Program-made: the position numbers and the translations under genes
In this document: in pieces, positions 5,165 through 6,769 of the stretch
Position numbering within the stretch: the stretch's first letter is position 1
Layout of the letters: each line of letters begins with the position of its first letter
Origin: Clostridiaceae bacterium
GTDB taxonomy: Bacteria; Bacillota; Clostridia; Oscillospirales; Acutalibacteraceae
Assembly: GCA_904501675.1 (NCBI GenBank)
Contig: CAJGCL010000105.1
Location: forward strand, 1-6,769
Direction of reading: 5' to 3'
DNA: 6,769 bases
The notes under the pieces: model-generated
Told to the model about the DNA's origin: nothing
Databases searched by the model: none
What the model saw: the letters and a program-made list of their open reading frames with translations, nothing else

Positions 5165-6769
5165 TCATTCTGTTCTGAGGGCTTCAACCGGATCCTTCTT
5201 CGCCGCAATTCTTGACGGAACAAGACCTGCTATAAGAGTAAGCACTACGCTTATTATAATAAGAGCTATTGCACCTGCAACAGGAAGCTCTGCCTGAGCA
5301 GGAATTTTAACTGCATATTTCAGGAGAAGGTTTATAGGTATTTCGAGTATCAATGTAGACAATATACCAATGATACCTGCACCTAAACCAACAACCGTAG
5401 TTTCCGCATTAAACACTCGTGCAATATCTTTCTTTGATGCACCAATTGCTCTAAGAATACCAATTTCTTTTGTTCTTTCAAGAACAGAGATATAGGTAAT
5501 AATACCAATCATTATAGAAGAAACAACAAGTGAAATTGCAACAAAAGCAACAAGCACATATGTTACAACATCAATAATTGTTGTAATACTGCTCATCAAA
5601 ACGCCGATATAGTCAGAAACCTTAATCTGCATTTCCTCATGACCATCTTCTGCAACCTTATCATTATAATAATTTATAAGCTCGTTAAGCTTCTCTTTTG
5701 CTTCAAAATTCTTAGGATAGAAGCAAATAATTGAAGGTGTTTCAAAGGTAGAATAACCTATTTTCTGAAGTGTGCCTTCAAGAGAGCTTTTTGAAGTTAA
5801 TGTGTCAACATAGGCTTGCTTAAGAGCTAAAACTTGATCATCAGAAAGGAAACCTTCCATAAGCTTTTTCTGAAGCTCGCTCATATTATCAAAGCCGAAC
5901 ATCGCCGCCATGTTGGTCATATCAATATCGGCTAAATCCATACCCTCTGCCATTGACATAAACGGCTTGAAATCAAGAAGATTATAGTCGATTATACTCA
6001 TATCAACATCAGCTAAATCGAAATCATTAACTGTAAGATTTGAATATTCAAAGCCCGTTATAACGTCGCGAGTAGTATCCGCAAGCTGTTCAACAACAAT
6101 CTGCTTTTTAGCTGTTTCGTTTATGGCAAAATCCATAAGCTCGCGTTTGTAGCCAATACCGCCTGTACCTATGGAAAGAGTATTGTTTTCATCCGGTTTT
6201 AAAATACCAACGATTTTGATTTTTTCGCCATTATCTACAAGATTTTTAACATAGAGTGAATTTTCGCTATTATCAACCCAAAGACCTGTTTTGGCATCTT
6301 TTTTATAGTAATCAGCGCTTAAAACAAGGCTGAATTCCATATCAAGAATTTCATCATATGAATATTTTGAAACAGACTCAGTATCCATTGTTTCGCCGCT
6401 TGCAAGAGCAGCCATCATTTCTTTACCGAACATTGCCTGGTCTTTAAGACCGAGAGCATAAACAACAAGCTCATTTATCTGATAATTACCGTCTACAATA
6501 AGTACAACCTCATTGTATTTTTCAGGCATTTTGCCTGCGATTATATCATACTGGGCATCCATAAGAGTGTCGTCACCGATAAGCTCAAGCCATACGCTGA
6601 AGGTCTGAGTCATGGTGTTCATAGCGGCGCTCATATCCATCATACCGCCGCCGGCATCTCCACCCATATTCATATAATCCATAACATTACTTGGATTAAC
6701 CTTTACAACGCCCTCTGATGTATCAGCCTTATATATGTTAAGAGGTGTGCTGTATTTATACTGGACGTC
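5165..6769 (-). CDS. FtsX/MacB-type ABC transporter permease, N-terminal part beyond the window
   Basis: The minus-strand frame stays open to the right edge; 534 residues are visible and the start is outside (the ATG at 6682 is internal, since 29 in-frame codons precede it). Visible residues 1-390 are a large extracytoplasmic region. It opens with STPLNIYKADTSEGVVKVNPS, has a Met/Gly-rich stretch (about 30-55) and contains the block YDIIAGKMPEKYNEVVLIVD. The C-terminus is a standard FtsX domain with three membrane segments (about 399-428, 456-479 and 497-516), the cytoplasmic ERTKEIGILRAIGAS motif (431-445) and the ending PSRIAAKKDPVEALRTE. Family knowledge: related clostridial proteins are about 1000 residues or more and often carry the ABC ATPase in the same chain; whether this one does is inference. 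Such transporters usually do mechanotransmission or export peptides or lipids; the substrate is unknown. Confidence 0.88.
   Translation of the reverse strand, partial: DVQYKYSTPLNIYKADTSEGVVKVNPSNVMDYMNMGGDAGGGMMDMSAAMNTMTQTFSVWLELIGDDTLMDAQYDIIAGKMPEKYNEVVLIVDGNYQINELVVYALGLKDQAMFGKEMMAALASGETMDTESVSKYSYDEILDMEFSLVLSADYYKKDAKTGLWVDNSENSLYVKNLVDNGEKIKIVGILKPDENNTLSIGTGGIGYKRELMDFAINETAKKQIVVEQLADTTRDVITGFEYSNLTVNDFDLADVDMSIIDYNLLDFKPFMSMAEGMDLADIDMTNMAAMFGFDNMSELQKKLMEGFLSDDQVLALKQAYVDTLTSKSSLEGTLQKIGYSTFETPSIICFYPKNFEAKEKLNELINYYNDKVAEDGHEEMQIKVSDYIGVLMSSITTIIDVVTYVLVAFVAISLVVSSIMIGIITYISVLERTKEIGILRAIGASKKDIARVFNAETTVVGLGAGIIGILSTLILEIPINLLLKYAVKIPAQAELPVAGAIALIIISVVLTLIAGLVPSRIAAKKDPVEALRTE

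Overview
The window is AT-rich and carries seven protein genes, two of them cut by the window edges. Codon use, Gram-positive-style Shine-Dalgarno sites and the gene families point to a low-GC Firmicute of class Clostridia. The PdaA-type deacetylase, which acts on spore cortex in Bacillus, makes an endospore former likely. I cannot name a genus from this sequence alone. No tRNA, rRNA, CRISPR array, insertion sequence or phage gene was seen.

Layout. (1) Positions 3-2272, plus strand: the 3' part of a DHHW-family exported protein, then azlC after a 1-nt gap, then azlD overlapping azlC by 8 nt. This looks like one transcription unit, closed by a hairpin at 2281-2324. (2) Positions 2357-3576, minus strand: a pdaA-like lipoprotein deacetylase, preceded on its own strand by a 63-residue membrane-type small protein. 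A perfect 11-bp stem lies between them. (3) Positions 3577-3782: an AT-rich divergent intergenic region with a good sigma-A promoter for the rightward genes and two small inverted repeats on the leftward side. (4) Positions 3783-5125, plus strand: a pyridoxamine kinase and trmL overlapping by ATGA, ended by a strong hairpin at 5128-5160. (5) Positions 5165-6769, minus strand: the C-terminal part of a large FtsX/MacB-type ABC transporter permease that runs off the right edge.

Functional reading. The left half holds envelope functions: a DHHW protein probably paired with an MBOAT acyltransferase outside the window, a branched-chain amino acid exporter, and a peptidoglycan deacetylase. The right half is housekeeping: vitamin B6 salvage and wobble-base methylation of tRNA, followed by an ABC permease. 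I see no clearly new multi-gene system. The points most worth a second look are the plus-oriented terminator just upstream of pdaA, which would fit a long antisense RNA from azlCD; the pdaA ribosome-binding site buried in that same stem; the uncharacterised 63-residue protein; and an internal duplication in the extracytoplasmic part of the ABC permease.
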